DNA of 64,000 nt from Acrasis kona (GCA_026419775.2 JAOPGA020000657.1:153570-217569), one strand, 5' to 3'; numbered from the stretch's first letter, positions 12,131 to 22,025 are shown. Numbers and translations: made by a program. The notes: generated from the sequence alone by a model not told the origin.

Positions 12131-12797
12131 GAAAATTGTAAAAGTTGTTGTTATTGAAAGCTAAGGAGTTGAGCGAATTTCACCACAGCGTATCAGGTTT
12201 TGAAACGACAAACAAATGAACTGCCCCAAAGGCTTTAAATGATAAAAAGAAGCACTAAGCTGAAGAAGTTCAAAAGGAGGATACCACTAATAATTATAAA
12301 GCAATGTAACGATTAGTTTGAATCGGTACAAAAGTCTCGAAACAGCACTCACGGTACATACTGACGGTCGTTTCATCAAAAAATATTAAAAAATGGAACA
12401 TGCAGCGCGAAAACTTGAATCTGAAAAGAACGACGTAACTTAGTGGCATGACTAATAAAAGTAGAAGAAGGTACAAGAAACACTTAACTGAGCATTGCCG
12501 TTTTTTAATTGCAGGGTTTAACCAGAATGAAGAAGTATCGGTACTAAAAACTATAAATTATTGCAGCTTAATATGATGGAGTGTAAATAAAAAGATTGAA
12601 AAGCTACCAAAGACTCTTATGACTGCGATAGAGATGATCACCGAAGAATTGCGGAAGGTCCCAATCTTCTGTCAAAAATATCTGTCAATTATAGGTTTTT
12701 GTATTTTTGGATCAAATTGTGCATGTACGAGTCCGTCTCAAACGGCTGTGTGAACAAGAAACAAAATTCTGTTAGTAACATAATCTACAAGAATAAA
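12131..12797. other. Intergenic, no gene seen
   Basis: About 670 nt upstream of the small membrane protein and downstream of the low-complexity nuclear protein. Short open frames occur but have neither domain nor consistent splice signals. No RNA gene was seen. Confidence 0.45.
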
Positions 12798-13907
12798 TTA
12801 TTTATTGCGCCTCATTGTAAACTTCATCAAGAATTGGTCTTCTGGTTGGGTTTTCTTGTTCTTCCTTGGTCTTTTCCCTAGACAGACTAGTTTCCTGCCG
12901 TCAGGTCCCGCTGAAGTAGGCGTTACTGCACTATTTGGTGTACCGGGTGAGGATTGTGGAGTCTCTGAGGCACTGGACGCACTTGAAGGTGTCGCAGTTG
13001 ACTTCTTCTTTCTAATTCTTTTCGGAACATCTAGAAGAGTTGGCGCTGTATTAATGCTCAACATGTGAGGATTCCTTTTTGTATTGTGTATTTGAGGCTG
13101 TTGTAATTGTGGCTGTTGTAATTGTGGTTGCGGTTGGTGTGGTCGATGTGTTATCTCTGATATCGTGTTTTGTTGATATTGTACAGGAATTTTGGCAGGT
13201 GTTGTCGGCACCAAAAAATTAGCAAAGTCAAAAGCAGGTGAGTCTGGCACTCCTTCTTGTGATTGTAGTTCGTCCGGATTTATAATGTCGCTCCCAAACT
13301 CTCCTAGTAGATCCATTTCTTGCTTTAAAAACTTGCTTGGACTTAGAAGGTCATCAACACTGACACTTGGTGCTATTTGATGTTCGAAGGGATGTTGTTG
13401 GTGATTAAGTTGATGTAGTACGGGTAGGGAGTTGCGCCTTAGTAAGTCCATCTGGTGGCTAAGAGACATCAAATCAGAATCGTTTTCCTCAACTACGCTC
13501 TTCCGTTTTTTATAGGCTGGGGAATGCTCTCCGTCTTGCTGTAACTGGTTCATGTTCACATTGTACTGCTGTTGAGCATTTTGCACTGAGGCTGTGCTGG
13601 GGATATTAACAATGATAACGGGCATGTTATTCATGTTGCTTGTGCTTAACAGTTGATACATTCCAAGGGAGTTTAAGTGATTGACAACTTGGTTGCTGCT
13701 GAAGGAGTTGGAGGGGTTTGCATCGGCGTAGCTATGCTCGTTGTCGACGTCTGTACCAGAGTCTACATTTGAGGATATACTCCCGTTACTGCTGTCCACA
13801 AGGAAATGCTGGTCGTCGAAATCACGAGTATCTGGCAAGTCTCTCAACTCGAACAAGTCACTCTCAGGAACAGATTCAAAGCCTGTGAACTGTGGGTTGT
13901 ACTCCAT
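12798..13907 (-). CDS. Low-complexity, probably nuclear protein, unknown
   Basis: A single exon of 369 residues beginning MEYNPQFTG. The first 130 residues are acidic and Ser/Asn-rich. The middle is Gln/His/Pro-rich with Leu/Asp clusters (SVDDLLSPSKFLKQEMDLL). The C-terminus has basic clusters (RIRKKK, KRPRKNKK) resembling nuclear localisation signals, separated by a Ser/Thr/Pro stretch, and ends FLMKFTMRRNK. Acidic-hydrophobic patches plus basic clusters suggest a transcriptional regulator or chromatin-associated protein, but no DNA-binding domain is visible. The function is not assigned. Confidence 0.65.
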   Translation of the reverse strand: MEYNPQFTGFESVPESDLFELRDLPDTRDFDDQHFLVDSSNGSISSNVDSGTDVDNEHSYADANPSNSFSSNQVVNHLNSLGMYQLLSTSNMNNMPVIIVNIPSTASVQNAQQQYNVNMNQLQQDGEHSPAYKKRKSVVEENDSDLMSLSHQMDLLRRNSLPVLHQLNHQQHPFEHQIAPSVSVDDLLSPSKFLKQEMDLLGEFGSDIINPDELQSQEGVPDSPAFDFANFLVPTTPAKIPVQYQQNTISEITHRPHQPQPQLQQPQLQQPQIHNTKRNPHMLSINTAPTLLDVPKRIRKKKSTATPSSASSASETPQSSPGTPNSAVTPTSAGPDGRKLVCLGKRPRKNKKTQPEDQFLMKFTMRRNK

Positions 13908-14017
13908 TGTCAAGTCGGTGTTGCAGTTATCTTGAAAACTTCCGAGGAATCTTTTATAAGAATCTTTTACGATTATAGTAACATAGGGAATTTAAACAGA
14001 AATCTTACTACACAGCG

Positions 14018-14611
14018 ATGATCAGGACCTCTGTGCTACTATTGTGCATACTCGGATTAATATATGCGAAGAAGAACATTGTCAACAAGGAGGGGGAAAG
14101 TGTCCCGCAGACTGTTTTCAAGACGAGAGTTAAGGAAGGCGGATCCTTCATTTGGAAAGATCTCTCCACAGATGATGTTTTCAAGGGCAAAAACGTTGTT
14201 TTATTCTCCCTTCCAGGAGCATTTACCCCAACGTGCTCTTCAAAGCACCTTCCTACTTATGATTCAAAAGTTAGTGAGTTCAAGAAGCAAGGAATTGACA
14301 CTGTCGCCTGTATGTCTGTGAATGACGCTTTTGTTATGAATGCTTGGGGAAAAGAGCTTGGTGTTAAGGATGTACTACTTTTACCTGATGGAAGCGCACA
14401 TTTCACACACGCAATGGGCATGCTTGTAGAGAAGCAGAATTTGGGATTCGGTTCAAGAAGCTGGCGCTATTCAATGCTTGTCAAAGACGGAAAGATTGTG
14501 AAGCAGTTCGTCGAACCAGGATTCTCCGACAATTGTGCAGATGATCCTTACGAAGTTTCGGACCCAGACACTATGCTAAACTACTTGAAGGAAAATAAAG
14601 ACGAACTATAA
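14018..14611 (+). CDS. Prx5-type peroxiredoxin with signal peptide and KDEL tail
   Basis: A thiol peroxidase of 197 residues in one exon. The hydrophobic N-terminus ([17 protein letters not shown]) reads as a cleavable signal peptide. The peroxidatic site is PGAFTPTC, with Cys73. A Cys in the EPGFSDNC block sits where the resolving Cys of atypical 2-Cys Prx5 enzymes is found, and another Cys lies in VACMSVND. The C-terminus is exactly KDEL, the classical ER-retention signal, so the enzyme should reside in the ER lumen and remove hydrogen or alkyl peroxides formed during oxidative folding. Prx5 proteins are usually mitochondrial, peroxisomal or cytosolic; the usual ER peroxiredoxin is Prx4. 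Confidence 0.92.
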   Translation: MIRTSVLLLCILGLIYAKKNIVNKEGESVPQTVFKTRVKEGGSFIWKDLSTDDVFKGKNVVLFSLPGAFTPTCSSKHLPTYDSKVSEFKKQGIDTVACMSVNDAFVMNAWGKELGVKDVLLLPDGSAHFTHAMGMLVEKQNLGFGSRSWRYSMLVKDGKIVKQFVEPGFSDNCADDPYEVSDPDTMLNYLKENKDEL

Positions 14612-14645
14612 ATTATATTTAAAAAGTAATGTTTATGGTAATCTT

Positions 14646-15275
14646 TTAGAACCTGAGCTTGGTGAAGAACCATCTGTTCTTGCCTTGTAGGTATCTTGCT
14701 TCGAACTTTCTCTTGATCTTTTGCAAAGCAGCCTTCTTTTGGGTTCTGTCCTTAACAACCTTCTCGCTTACGAAACCTTTAAGATCGATATCTACACCAT
14801 ATCTGCAGATAAAAATCAATTAGTAACACGTCACCGTGCAAATAATGATGCATACCTTGTTGGCATCAAATGTTGATAGTTGAAAGTCTTGACGAATGGC
14901 TTTACGTGTGAGCGTAGTGAGATCTTTCTCTTGCTCATGGATTTGACGACCTTGCGTGGGTATCTGGCAATACCAGCTACAACAGCGTGTGGGAATGGTC
15001 TTTCGGTAGTCTTCTCGTCGTAGTTCTTAACAATTACAGCCTTCTTTCCGGCAAAACGACCTTGGAGGACGATAACGACCTTTCCTGGCTTTAAGCTAAA
15101 GATAATTAGTACCTGATAAAATGTAGTCCGTATACAAATAAATCCAAACATTAACGAATTGCTAACGCGGTGAAGTATTATTGCATTACGTATATGTTGG
15201 TGTATTCGTACACAGACGTCAAAGGATAACTTACAACTTTTGTGGCTCGTCGTTAGATGCAGTCTTGGAAACCAT
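14646..15275 (-). CDS. RPL27: 60S ribosomal protein eL27
   Basis: A cytosolic large-subunit ribosomal protein of 145 residues from three exons (introns 15096-15234 and 14803-14855). Exon 1 encodes [14 protein letters not shown], a roughly 10-residue N-terminal extension before the conserved [23 protein letters not shown]-like start. Conserved blocks include [41 protein letters not shown] and the terminal [12 protein letters not shown]. Intron 1 is 139 nt, three to four times the local norm. No box C/D pattern could be picked out in it. The gene is divergent from the YbaB-like gene, 92 nt away. Confidence 0.96.
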
Positions 15276-15367
15276 TGTATGTTGTGGCTGTGTATTTTTT
15301 TTAACAAGTTTTCACAAACAATTTCTTTGTTGACCAATAACCTTGAAGTTTACATTTTGTAAAAAAT

Positions 15368-15754
15368 ATGGTGAAGAAGGAGTTGTTGAGATTGTTAAGG
15401 AACCCCAAAATTTTCAAGGCTATGGAAACGGAGACCGGTAGAGGTCCGAATTCATTAGATAGTTTAAAAAAATTTCACATTATCGGTCACTCCAATCCAC
15501 CTTTCGTCAAGGCACATTTCTCAGGGAGTGGAAAATTGATGGACATTCACTTTGATATAAAAGTAGCAGAGAAAAAAACTACAGAAGAGCTTGAAAATGC
15601 TATAAAATCAGCATGTGAAGATGGGGAAAACAAAATTCACGCTGTCATTAACCAAAATGTGGTTAAAGAACTTATTAGAATATCACGTGATCCTGAAATG
15701 CAGCAAGTTAGAAAAAGACCATTTGGAGAACCATACTATGAAAGAAATATATAG
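15368..15754 (+). CDS. YbaB/EbfC-like nucleoid-associated family protein
   Basis: A single exon of 128 residues. The middle (FSGSGKLMDIHFDIKVAEKKT, then an acidic helix ELENAIKSACEDGENKI) follows the YbaB/EbfC pattern: a two-strand Gly-x-Gly hairpin, then a Glu-rich helix in a dimer fold that binds DNA in bacteria. The basic N-terminal helix (MVKKELLRLLRNPKIFKAM) could serve as an amphipathic targeting sequence. If the assignment is right, a mitochondrial or otherwise endosymbiont-derived role in DNA organisation is plausible. The bacterial proteins are about 105 residues, close to this length. Family assignment rests on pattern only. Confidence 0.55.
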   Translation: MVKKELLRLLRNPKIFKAMETETGRGPNSLDSLKKFHIIGHSNPPFVKAHFSGSGKLMDIHFDIKVAEKKTTEELENAIKSACEDGENKIHAVINQNVVKELIRISRDPEMQQVRKRPFGEPYYERNI

Positions 15755-15769
15755 ATACTGTTATAATCA

Positions 15770-16959
15770 TTATTTTTTATTTTGAGCTCTCAACTTTCTC
15801 AGCCGTCTTCTCTCCGCTTCTTCCTTCTCAGCTTTCTTATCTTCCATCAAAGCGATCTTTGCAGATCTTCTTTCTTCTGCTTCAATGTCAGCTGCACTTG
15901 CCTCCATGTCATCTATATCGTCATCGTCTTCTGACGCATAGTGATACCTCTTCCTCATCATCATCCTTTCGGCATCTTCCATCCTCATCATGTATGGGTT
16001 CATATGGAATGGTACGGTACTTCCTCTACTTCTCTTTCTTCCCCTATCATCGTCTGATTCTTCGCTAAAGTCGCTTTCCTCGTCTAGTTCGCCTCTCTTC
16101 TGTGGAGCGTCCCTTATTCTCTTTTTGTTTGGTTGCGACTGCATGTCCTTTAATTGCTGCTTCTTTTGTGAAGAAGGTGCTGATGCTGGCCTACGAAGTT
16201 GTTCATTTGGTGCACCAGTATTTTTTTTTGCAGTGGTGACGGGTCGTTTTGATGGATCTTTGATTGGGTTTTGTGGTCGTTTTGTGTCTTGGGGTCTTTT
16301 TTGAGTGGCTTCTTGACTCTTTCGAATCTGGGCTGGTTGTGTGGAGGTTGTTCTTGGTAGAATGGGTTCATCGAATAGTGATGAGTAATCTCTGCTACTT
16401 TGTAGTGCATTATTTTTCTAATAACCAAAGTAAGTAAGTTTGGAAGATTTTTGACTAACCTTGGCTACTGGATCAATTTTTGGAGGAGGGGCTTTTTTTG
16501 TTGTTGCACTCTTTTTGTTTGTTTTGCTTGTATTCTTTGGGTCTTTCTTTGTGGGGTTTGCATTTTTGTTGTCAGAACGGGTCTTAATCTCGGCACTTCT
16601 AGATTTTACTGTCAAAACAGGTTGTATGGGAACCACCACTTCTTGAACTGGTATGGCTCTTGCAATCGCAGCAGGATCGAAGCGCTTGCTATATGCACTT
16701 TTGACATCGATGGGTTTACTATTTTTATCTTCTAAAGGAGGAGACAATCCTCTTCTTGAAGGTTTGTATCGTATTTGAGAAACTGGTTTCGTACTATTGT
16801 CCTTCGCAAAAATGTCATTATAATCTCGTGATTCTCTTAAGGCAGACTTTAAAACACAGTGAGCACAAAGAAAAAGCATGATGGCGAACTTACAGCTTTC
16901 AATAAATCAACACGTGGGGCATATTCATCATTTTCATCATCATATTGGAAGTCGGCCAT
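15770..16959 (-). CDS. SPT2: SPT2-domain chromatin protein (histone chaperone)
   Basis: Three exons (introns 16847-16893 and 16418-16459) join in frame to 366 residues. The long middle is basic and disordered (Lys/Pro/Gln/Thr). Two copies of a SRDY motif occur (ESRDYNDIF and SSRDYSSLF). The C-terminus carries the diagnostic SPT2 block, acidic DEESDFSEESDDD, then DDDIDDMEASAADIEAEERR and a charged coiled helix to the end. In yeast and animals SPT2 binds H3-H4 and preserves chromatin during transcription elongation. Its length is similar to that of fungal SPT2. Its stop codon faces that of the YbaB-like gene 15 nt away. Confidence 0.82.
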
Positions 16960-17036
16960 TGTTCTAAAGGATATTACAACAATTTTATGTTTTCAATTTT
17001 ATTATGAAGTACATTTTCGACCACTTTTTGTTCGAA

Positions 17037-18494
17037 TTACTTGGCTGGAAGAATTCTAATGTGAGGCCGAGCTATATGGATATCATAATAAGAACCAGGC
17101 AGATTACTTTTAATCTGATCCAGGTCGCACCAAACTTCATTTCCAGACATTGTTCCAACCAAATGCTTCACCAGTTCGTTGTCTGAGTCTCCATGTAATA
17201 CGTACAACTTTTGAAGGATAGGACAAGCTTGTTGCATTGCTGTTGCTAATTCAATATTGGCCCTGTCTACTCTCATCCCAAAAGACGTCATTTTGTTCCA
17301 ACAGCACTTTCTTAGAACATCAAGAGGAGACACAAACACATGAGAAAATTTCTCCAGCTGTTTCATCTGAGATACCACTTGTAGCAGACTCCCGCTTGTA
17401 TCCCTCAAGCTGCCCTTGATGGTTAATCGCGCTAAAGGTAGCGCCTGAATCAAATTCGAAATTTTAGATACCTCACTTGATCTAGCTACTTCTATTGTCA
17501 GTCTCGTTACGTTAGGAAAATTCAATTGCAGTTCAGATTTTATTGAATTAAAGACGTTTTTGCCAGTTATAGAAAGTTTTTCTAAATCCGCCAATACGTC
17601 TTCACCGAAACACAACGAAGAACCATCATTTAAAATGTGCAGCTTTAGTACCCTTAACTTTGTCAGCCACAAAGGTAGATAATGAATTGAAGGTGCTAAT
17701 TGAATAGCGAACAAATCTGTTATAAAATATCTAGATAATCTCAGTTTTTCAATCATTGATTCCCTTAAAAAGGAGCTCAAATCGCAAATTGCACTATGAT
17801 TCTGACTAAGACATTCGACATCTAATCTCTGAATCTTTTTGTTATGACTTTTTATAAAATTAAAAAGATCAGCTGTTTCATTTTTATGTAATGCTCTATA
17901 CTTCAATTGTGTTACATTAGGTGAAGAAGCTAGTATTAAGTAAAACCATTCGTCTATATCAAATTTAACATTGCAGATGCTAAGGTTTTTCAGATGCTTT
18001 AAAACTGGCATAGATAAGGCATCTGTGGCTGGATGAACAATTGATACGCAATGCAGTTTAAGCCTTTTGATATTTGTCATCAATGATAAGAGTTTGGTAA
18101 CATTAGACATACTTAGTGTAGTGTTGCTTAGCATTAAACTGCTCAAGTTAATTCCACATAGCATAAATGAATCATAATATCCAACTCCAAAGTGGTTTAT
18201 CAATACTAGTGATTGAATTGGTACCTGCTCCTTAGAGAGACTTATAAATAGATTTGCGCTTTTGTTGTCGGATATGACGACTGTTGTATTCTTCGAGTAA
18301 AAAGAGCCTAATACAGGGCCTTGTCTAGAAGGGTACATAGTTCCATTTACTGAGCTGAGAATGTGTATGATGAGTTTGTGAACTTCCCTACTGGCCATCG
18401 AAAGATTAGTGATCGAGCCTACTGATGAAAATTCCATGATGTGATATACTTCGTCATTGTTGAGATCTAGAAGGGACCCTGCTTTTTTCTTCAT
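17037..18494 (-). CDS. F-box/leucine-rich-repeat-like protein
   Basis: A single exon of 485 residues. The N-terminus (LLDLNNDEVYHIMEFSSVGSI) resembles an F-box helix pair. The remainder shows irregular leucine-rich strands (LSSLMLSNTTLSMSNV, IKRLKLHCVSI, LKNLSICNVKF, LTKLRVLKLHIL, FPNVTRLTIEV). F-box/LRR proteins act as substrate receptors of SCF (Skp1-cullin) ubiquitin ligases. The repeats are degenerate and the substrate cannot be guessed. This protein is unrelated in repeat style to the regular LRR array at the right end of the window. Confidence 0.65.
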   Translation of the reverse strand: MKKKAGSLLDLNNDEVYHIMEFSSVGSITNLSMASREVHKLIIHILSSVNGTMYPSRQGPVLGSFYSKNTTVVISDNKSANLFISLSKEQVPIQSLVLINHFGVGYYDSFMLCGINLSSLMLSNTTLSMSNVTKLLSLMTNIKRLKLHCVSIVHPATDALSMPVLKHLKNLSICNVKFDIDEWFYLILASSPNVTQLKYRALHKNETADLFNFIKSHNKKIQRLDVECLSQNHSAICDLSSFLRESMIEKLRLSRYFITDLFAIQLAPSIHYLPLWLTKLRVLKLHILNDGSSLCFGEDVLADLEKLSITGKNVFNSIKSELQLNFPNVTRLTIEVARSSEVSKISNLIQALPLARLTIKGSLRDTSGSLLQVVSQMKQLEKFSHVFVSPLDVLRKCCWNKMTSFGMRVDRANIELATAMQQACPILQKLYVLHGDSDNELVKHLVGTMSGNEVWCDLDQIKSNLPGSYYDIHIARPHIRILPAK

Positions 18495-18616
18495 GAGGTG
18501 GTTACAAACTAAGGTTGTCCAACCTTACAATTAAATTATGCACCAACAAGATTAGGTAAGAAAGGGTGTTGTGACTCAAAATTTGTTTTATTAATCAAAA
18601 TAATGCACCTATTGTG

Positions 18617-19315
18617 TTATGTAGAAATGATAGTTGGGGACTCATGTAAGTACTCTATCCAGTAGTGTGTATCCCCTTCGTTTGGCTTTGCAGAAGCCTG
18701 CTTTGCAACTTCAACAATGAAATGAGCAGCGGATTGGAACGTGCAAGTTCTCGTGAAAGCAGTCATCAGGCAGTCTTTATAATGAGCATAGTTTTCGACA
18801 TTGAGGTCATTATCTATAAGGCGGGGTGCTCTCACAATTATCCAGTCAATAGAGCTCTTTACCTCATCACTTTGTGCAAATTTCATAAGTTCAACAGCAT
18901 CTTGGAAGGCTGGCATGAAATAAAGAACCGGTCGAACTAGTGATGCCAATGTGTAGCCATCTTTCGGTGCAGCTACCATTATTCCTCCCATAATTACAAG
19001 TTTCTTCACTCCACATTGTTTCATCGCCTCAACGAAGTTCCTACAAGAAGCCAGCATAAGTCCCTCGGACTCATTGCCATAACCAATCGTGCCCAAGCAC
19101 GAAACAACAACATCTGAACCTTCTATAGTCCTCTTTACTGATTCGAAATCTCGCGGGCTTCCTTCTGTAATTTGTACCATCAAAGGATTATCAACCACTG
19201 GTCCAAGTTTCTTCTTATCACGTACTAACACTGAAATGCTAATCCCATTTGATATCAAATAGTCTACAACATACTTTCCTGTCTTCCCAGTACATCCAAA
19301 AACTGCGACACGCAT
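18617..19315 (-). CDS. NAD(P)-binding atypical short-chain dehydrogenase (NmrA/BLVRB-like)
   Basis: A single exon of 232 residues. The N-terminal Rossmann motif is VAVFGCTGKTGKYVVDYL (Gly-x-x-Gly-x-x-Gly type), followed by a basic VLVRDKKKL that favours NADP over NAD. SDVVVSCLG and VKKLVIMGG mark strands beta-4 and beta-5, and DWIIVRAPRL marks beta-6. The size and motifs match NAD(P)H-binding proteins related to biliverdin reductase B and NmrA-like redox sensors. The substrate is unknown. No signal peptide is present, so it is probably cytosolic. Confidence 0.75.
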   Translation of the reverse strand: MRVAVFGCTGKTGKYVVDYLISNGISISVLVRDKKKLGPVVDNPLMVQITEGSPRDFESVKRTIEGSDVVVSCLGTIGYGNESEGLMLASCRNFVEAMKQCGVKKLVIMGGIMVAAPKDGYTLASLVRPVLYFMPAFQDAVELMKFAQSDEVKSSIDWIIVRAPRLIDNDLNVENYAHYKDCLMTAFTRTCTFQSAAHFIVEVAKQASAKPNEGDTHYWIEYLHESPTIIST

Positions 19316-19519
19316 TGTGAATCTTTTTCAGCGGGATGCGCTCTGGTTTTGGATAAATATTTTTAAGAGTCGGGCCCGATCGGGGTATATTTCAAACCAA
19401 CAGATCGTATGCTTACATGCTGAACAACATCATCACAACAATATTGTTGCATGACAAATGAATGTAATGTAAAAAATTGTTTCAAAAATTCAACATCCCA
19501 CATTACACAAATGTATACT

Positions 19520-20098
19520 TTATTCGATGTATAGATTGTTTTTTTTATGCCACTGCTCTATACCTTGATCTGGATATTCGTCAAATTGTTTGTCACCCTC
19601 TTCAATATTAATTCTTGCCCAGGGTGCTTTTGACTTGACCATCAAATGAACAACATGTGGGGGTTTAGGGAGTTCAGTCTGACAATAGGTTATTAAAATC
19701 ATATAAACACATTACGTCAATAGAGGAAGCGTATGGGTAGATGAAATCAGGGTATTCACTAGATAGATTAACAAAGATTTTAGAGAGTAGCACTGTACGG
19801 GTGATAATTCCAAAGGTGTGATCCACACTCAGAGCAGAAATTTCTCTGACTAGATTTGGAGCTTTGGTACACTTTAACGAGCTCTTTTCCTTCTTTGATG
19901 TTCATAGACTTGTTATCCCCCATGATATTGATTCCAATTCCTCCTGATCCATTAGTTTTTCTGCAAATTGAGCAATACTGTGCTCACGTTACATGAATTG
20001 CATAGTAATAAACGTACACAATAATTGTATGGATATGGGGTATGGCTCTTAAGTCCATATTTTACTTTTCCGCATGCACATGATCCTTGCAAGTCCAT
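19520..20098 (-). CDS. GFA-domain (CENP-V/formaldehyde-activating-like) zinc protein
   Basis: Four exons (introns 19978-20017, 19759-19798, 19679-19715) join in frame to 153 residues. The protein starts MDLQGSCACGKVKYGL and contains the Cys pattern of the GFA family: a first CxC, then YCYCSICRKTNGSGG, then NFCSECGSHLW. These Cys residues bind two zinc ions. Family members include glutathione-dependent formaldehyde-activating enzyme and centromere protein V. Most members have no proven substrate, so only the fold is assigned. The C-terminal IEEGDKQFDEYPDQGIEQWH resembles the end of small bacterial and fungal GFA proteins. Confidence 0.85.
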
Positions 20099-20199
20099 CT
20101 TGTTTTCCGATTTTGATATCTTCTTTAAATAGAACTATTGTAATCAAAAACTAAATCAACAAAGTTAAAAATATTAAATGACAACAATTCAATGTTTAT

Positions 20200-20440
20200 T
20201 TAAAAAGTTATTTTCTGCGTAAGGATCTTTAACTCCCACAATGACTTATTGTTTCTGTTATGGTCGACAACTGCTGGAATTCTTCCATTAGGTTGAATTT
20301 TCAGAAACTCAGGGTCCTTGTTTTGAAACTCGATATATTTGGATTCAAAAGAAACATTCAGCTCTCTGAGGGTTGCGTTGACTTTCCATCCCGTTTGGTC
20401 CCCCAACGTGACTCCAAAGTGTTATTTGTTTGTCTGGCAT
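20200..20440 (-). pseudogene. Broken glutathione S-transferase N-terminal fragment
   Basis: From the ATG at 20440 the frame reads ITLWSHVGGPNG, a typical Ure2/YghU-like GST start. The homology then jumps by one base at the GGG run near 20390-20392 and continues WKVNATLRELNVSFESKYIE and PNGRIPAVVDHN. It ends at a stop codon 13 residues after HNRN, in place of the expected WES-G motif and the whole C-terminal helical domain. The unit therefore has a 1-nt frameshift and a truncated 3' end. Glutathione binding by the thioredoxin fold alone is unlikely. A sequencing error could explain the frameshift but not the missing C-terminus. Confidence 0.75.
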
Positions 20441-20701
20441 GTTCTGTTTGCTTGTTATTGTTCTGGTAAATTATTCGACGCTCGTGATGCTTTTATGTGG
20501 ACGGTATTTCGACGCATTTCAGTGCAACAATTGTAAGGGTTAAGCAACAGTTGAGTGCCAAGATTTTTAGATAACATGATATTTTTAAGCCCTATTTTGT
20601 TACTTTAAATGCTCTTATTTTAATGTAGGTACTGTTGAAAAATATGTGGAATACTTTTGTTCTTGACGTGATTGATATAAATAGAATTGTAAAAAGAATT
20701 C

Positions 20702-21658
20702 ATGACAGGATACAACAAGGCTGAGTTTATGCTATACGGTCACACCGGATATGTCACAGCATTAGGACATACCGATAATAATGTAATATATTCAGGATCT
20801 AATGATCATTCTCTACGGACTTGGGATTTGGAAAACACAATTTGCGATCAAGTTTTACTCGGCCATGAGGGCAAAGTTACTACAACTATTTTTATGAACA
20901 AATTAATTGTCAGTGGCTCCGACGATCATCAAATTCGGACGTGGGATGTAAGGTCAAATCCTTTATGTGTGCATCACTTACCGCGAGCCCACAACGCAGA
21001 GGTGACATCAATTATCCAACAAGATGAGAATCAATTTCTATCCTCTTCTTCTGACTCATCAATCAAAATGTGGGATTCTCGATACCTACCTAGCTTTGAT
21101 CAATCCGCTTCTAGTATGTACACGGTAGACCTCACAGTTCTTAATAACACTGATAGAGGTTTTCGTTCGGTCATTCAAAGCACAAGGGGATCTATTAGGG
21201 ACATTAAGGTTGGAGCGTGGAAGGATCAGCCATGTTTATTCACTTGTCACAACAATGGAGTTATTCAGGCCGTCAGCACGACAGGAGAACATTTAATGAG
21301 CTATGATGGTCATTATGGTGATGCCAATGCTTGCATCTTGTCTCAAAAGGGAACAACACTCATAACTGCATCAAGCGACAAGACAATTAGGACTTTTGAC
21401 ATTGATACTGGAAATTGTTTAAATGTGTTTGTGGAATTGCACTCAGGAAACGTTACAGCACTAACGCCAGGATCCAACGACCAAGTCATCAGTGGAGGTC
21501 ATGATGGATTAGTCAGGATATGGAACATGAATGACGGAAGGATTGAAAATACGATTGAGAGATGGGGCATGGTTGTAAATACTCTACACTTGTGTGATTC
21601 GGTGCTATTTTGTGGATGTGACGAAGAGGTCCTTAGAGGTTTCGTTGTAAGAACATAG
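20702..21658 (+). CDS. WD40-repeat beta-propeller protein
   Basis: A single exon of 318 residues formed almost entirely of WD40 repeats: GHTGYVTALGHTDNN with SNDHSLRTWDLE, GHEGKVTT with SDDHQIRTWDVR, SSSDSSIKMWDSR, SSDKTIRTFDID, and GGHDGLVRIWNM. The length fits one seven-bladed propeller with a degenerate central blade. Such proteins act as scaffolds in many complexes. No additional domain is present and no specific orthologue was recognised. Confidence 0.85.
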   Translation: MTGYNKAEFMLYGHTGYVTALGHTDNNVIYSGSNDHSLRTWDLENTICDQVLLGHEGKVTTTIFMNKLIVSGSDDHQIRTWDVRSNPLCVHHLPRAHNAEVTSIIQQDENQFLSSSSDSSIKMWDSRYLPSFDQSASSMYTVDLTVLNNTDRGFRSVIQSTRGSIRDIKVGAWKDQPCLFTCHNNGVIQAVSTTGEHLMSYDGHYGDANACILSQKGTTLITASSDKTIRTFDIDTGNCLNVFVELHSGNVTALTPGSNDQVISGGHDGLVRIWNMNDGRIENTIERWGMVVNTLHLCDSVLFCGCDEEVLRGFVVRT

Positions 21659-21725
21659 AATGAAATAAAATTAAAAACTTTTAATGATCTTTAGTAATTT
21701 ACATGTTGTTAAATGTCTATGATTA

Positions 21726-22025
21726 TTAGGTTTTAAAGATAAGACTGGACTCACCATCGTCGTCAACACAAATCGTAATGGACACATCAAACGGTAGTCC
21801 TCCTGCGCTAGTCGCGTTGCTGATTCGAAGTGGTCTTGTTATACTTGAATTTGTTGTTCTAAATTGTAAAATACACAAGATCAAGTATACTCACGTTGAT
21901 GATGTGATTAATAATCTGTTACCACCCAAAACTGTATTTCTTAATATCGAATATGCATTTCCTTGTGACCCGCTTTGACTTGATCTAATAATCGTTTGAA
22001 ATGCTCTATGACCTCTGTTCAACAT
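21726..22025 (-). CDS. Small putative mitochondrial protein, unknown
   Basis: Two exons separated by a 36-nt GT-AG intron (21859-21894) give 87 residues. The N-terminus (MLNRGHRAFQTIIRSSQSG) is basic, Ser-rich and free of acidic residues, like a mitochondrial presequence. The C-terminus ends FDVSITICVDDDGESSLIFKT. The intron length matches its neighbours exactly, which supports a real gene. I do not recognise the family. Confidence 0.45.

Noticed and set aside
12294-12476. Minus-strand hydrophobic open frame of 60 codons
   Set aside because: No splice partners, no homology and biased composition from AT-rich sequence.
15096-15234. Box C/D snoRNA in the eL27 intron
   Set aside because: No RUGAUGA/CUGA pair with closing stem could be found by eye; left as an open question.
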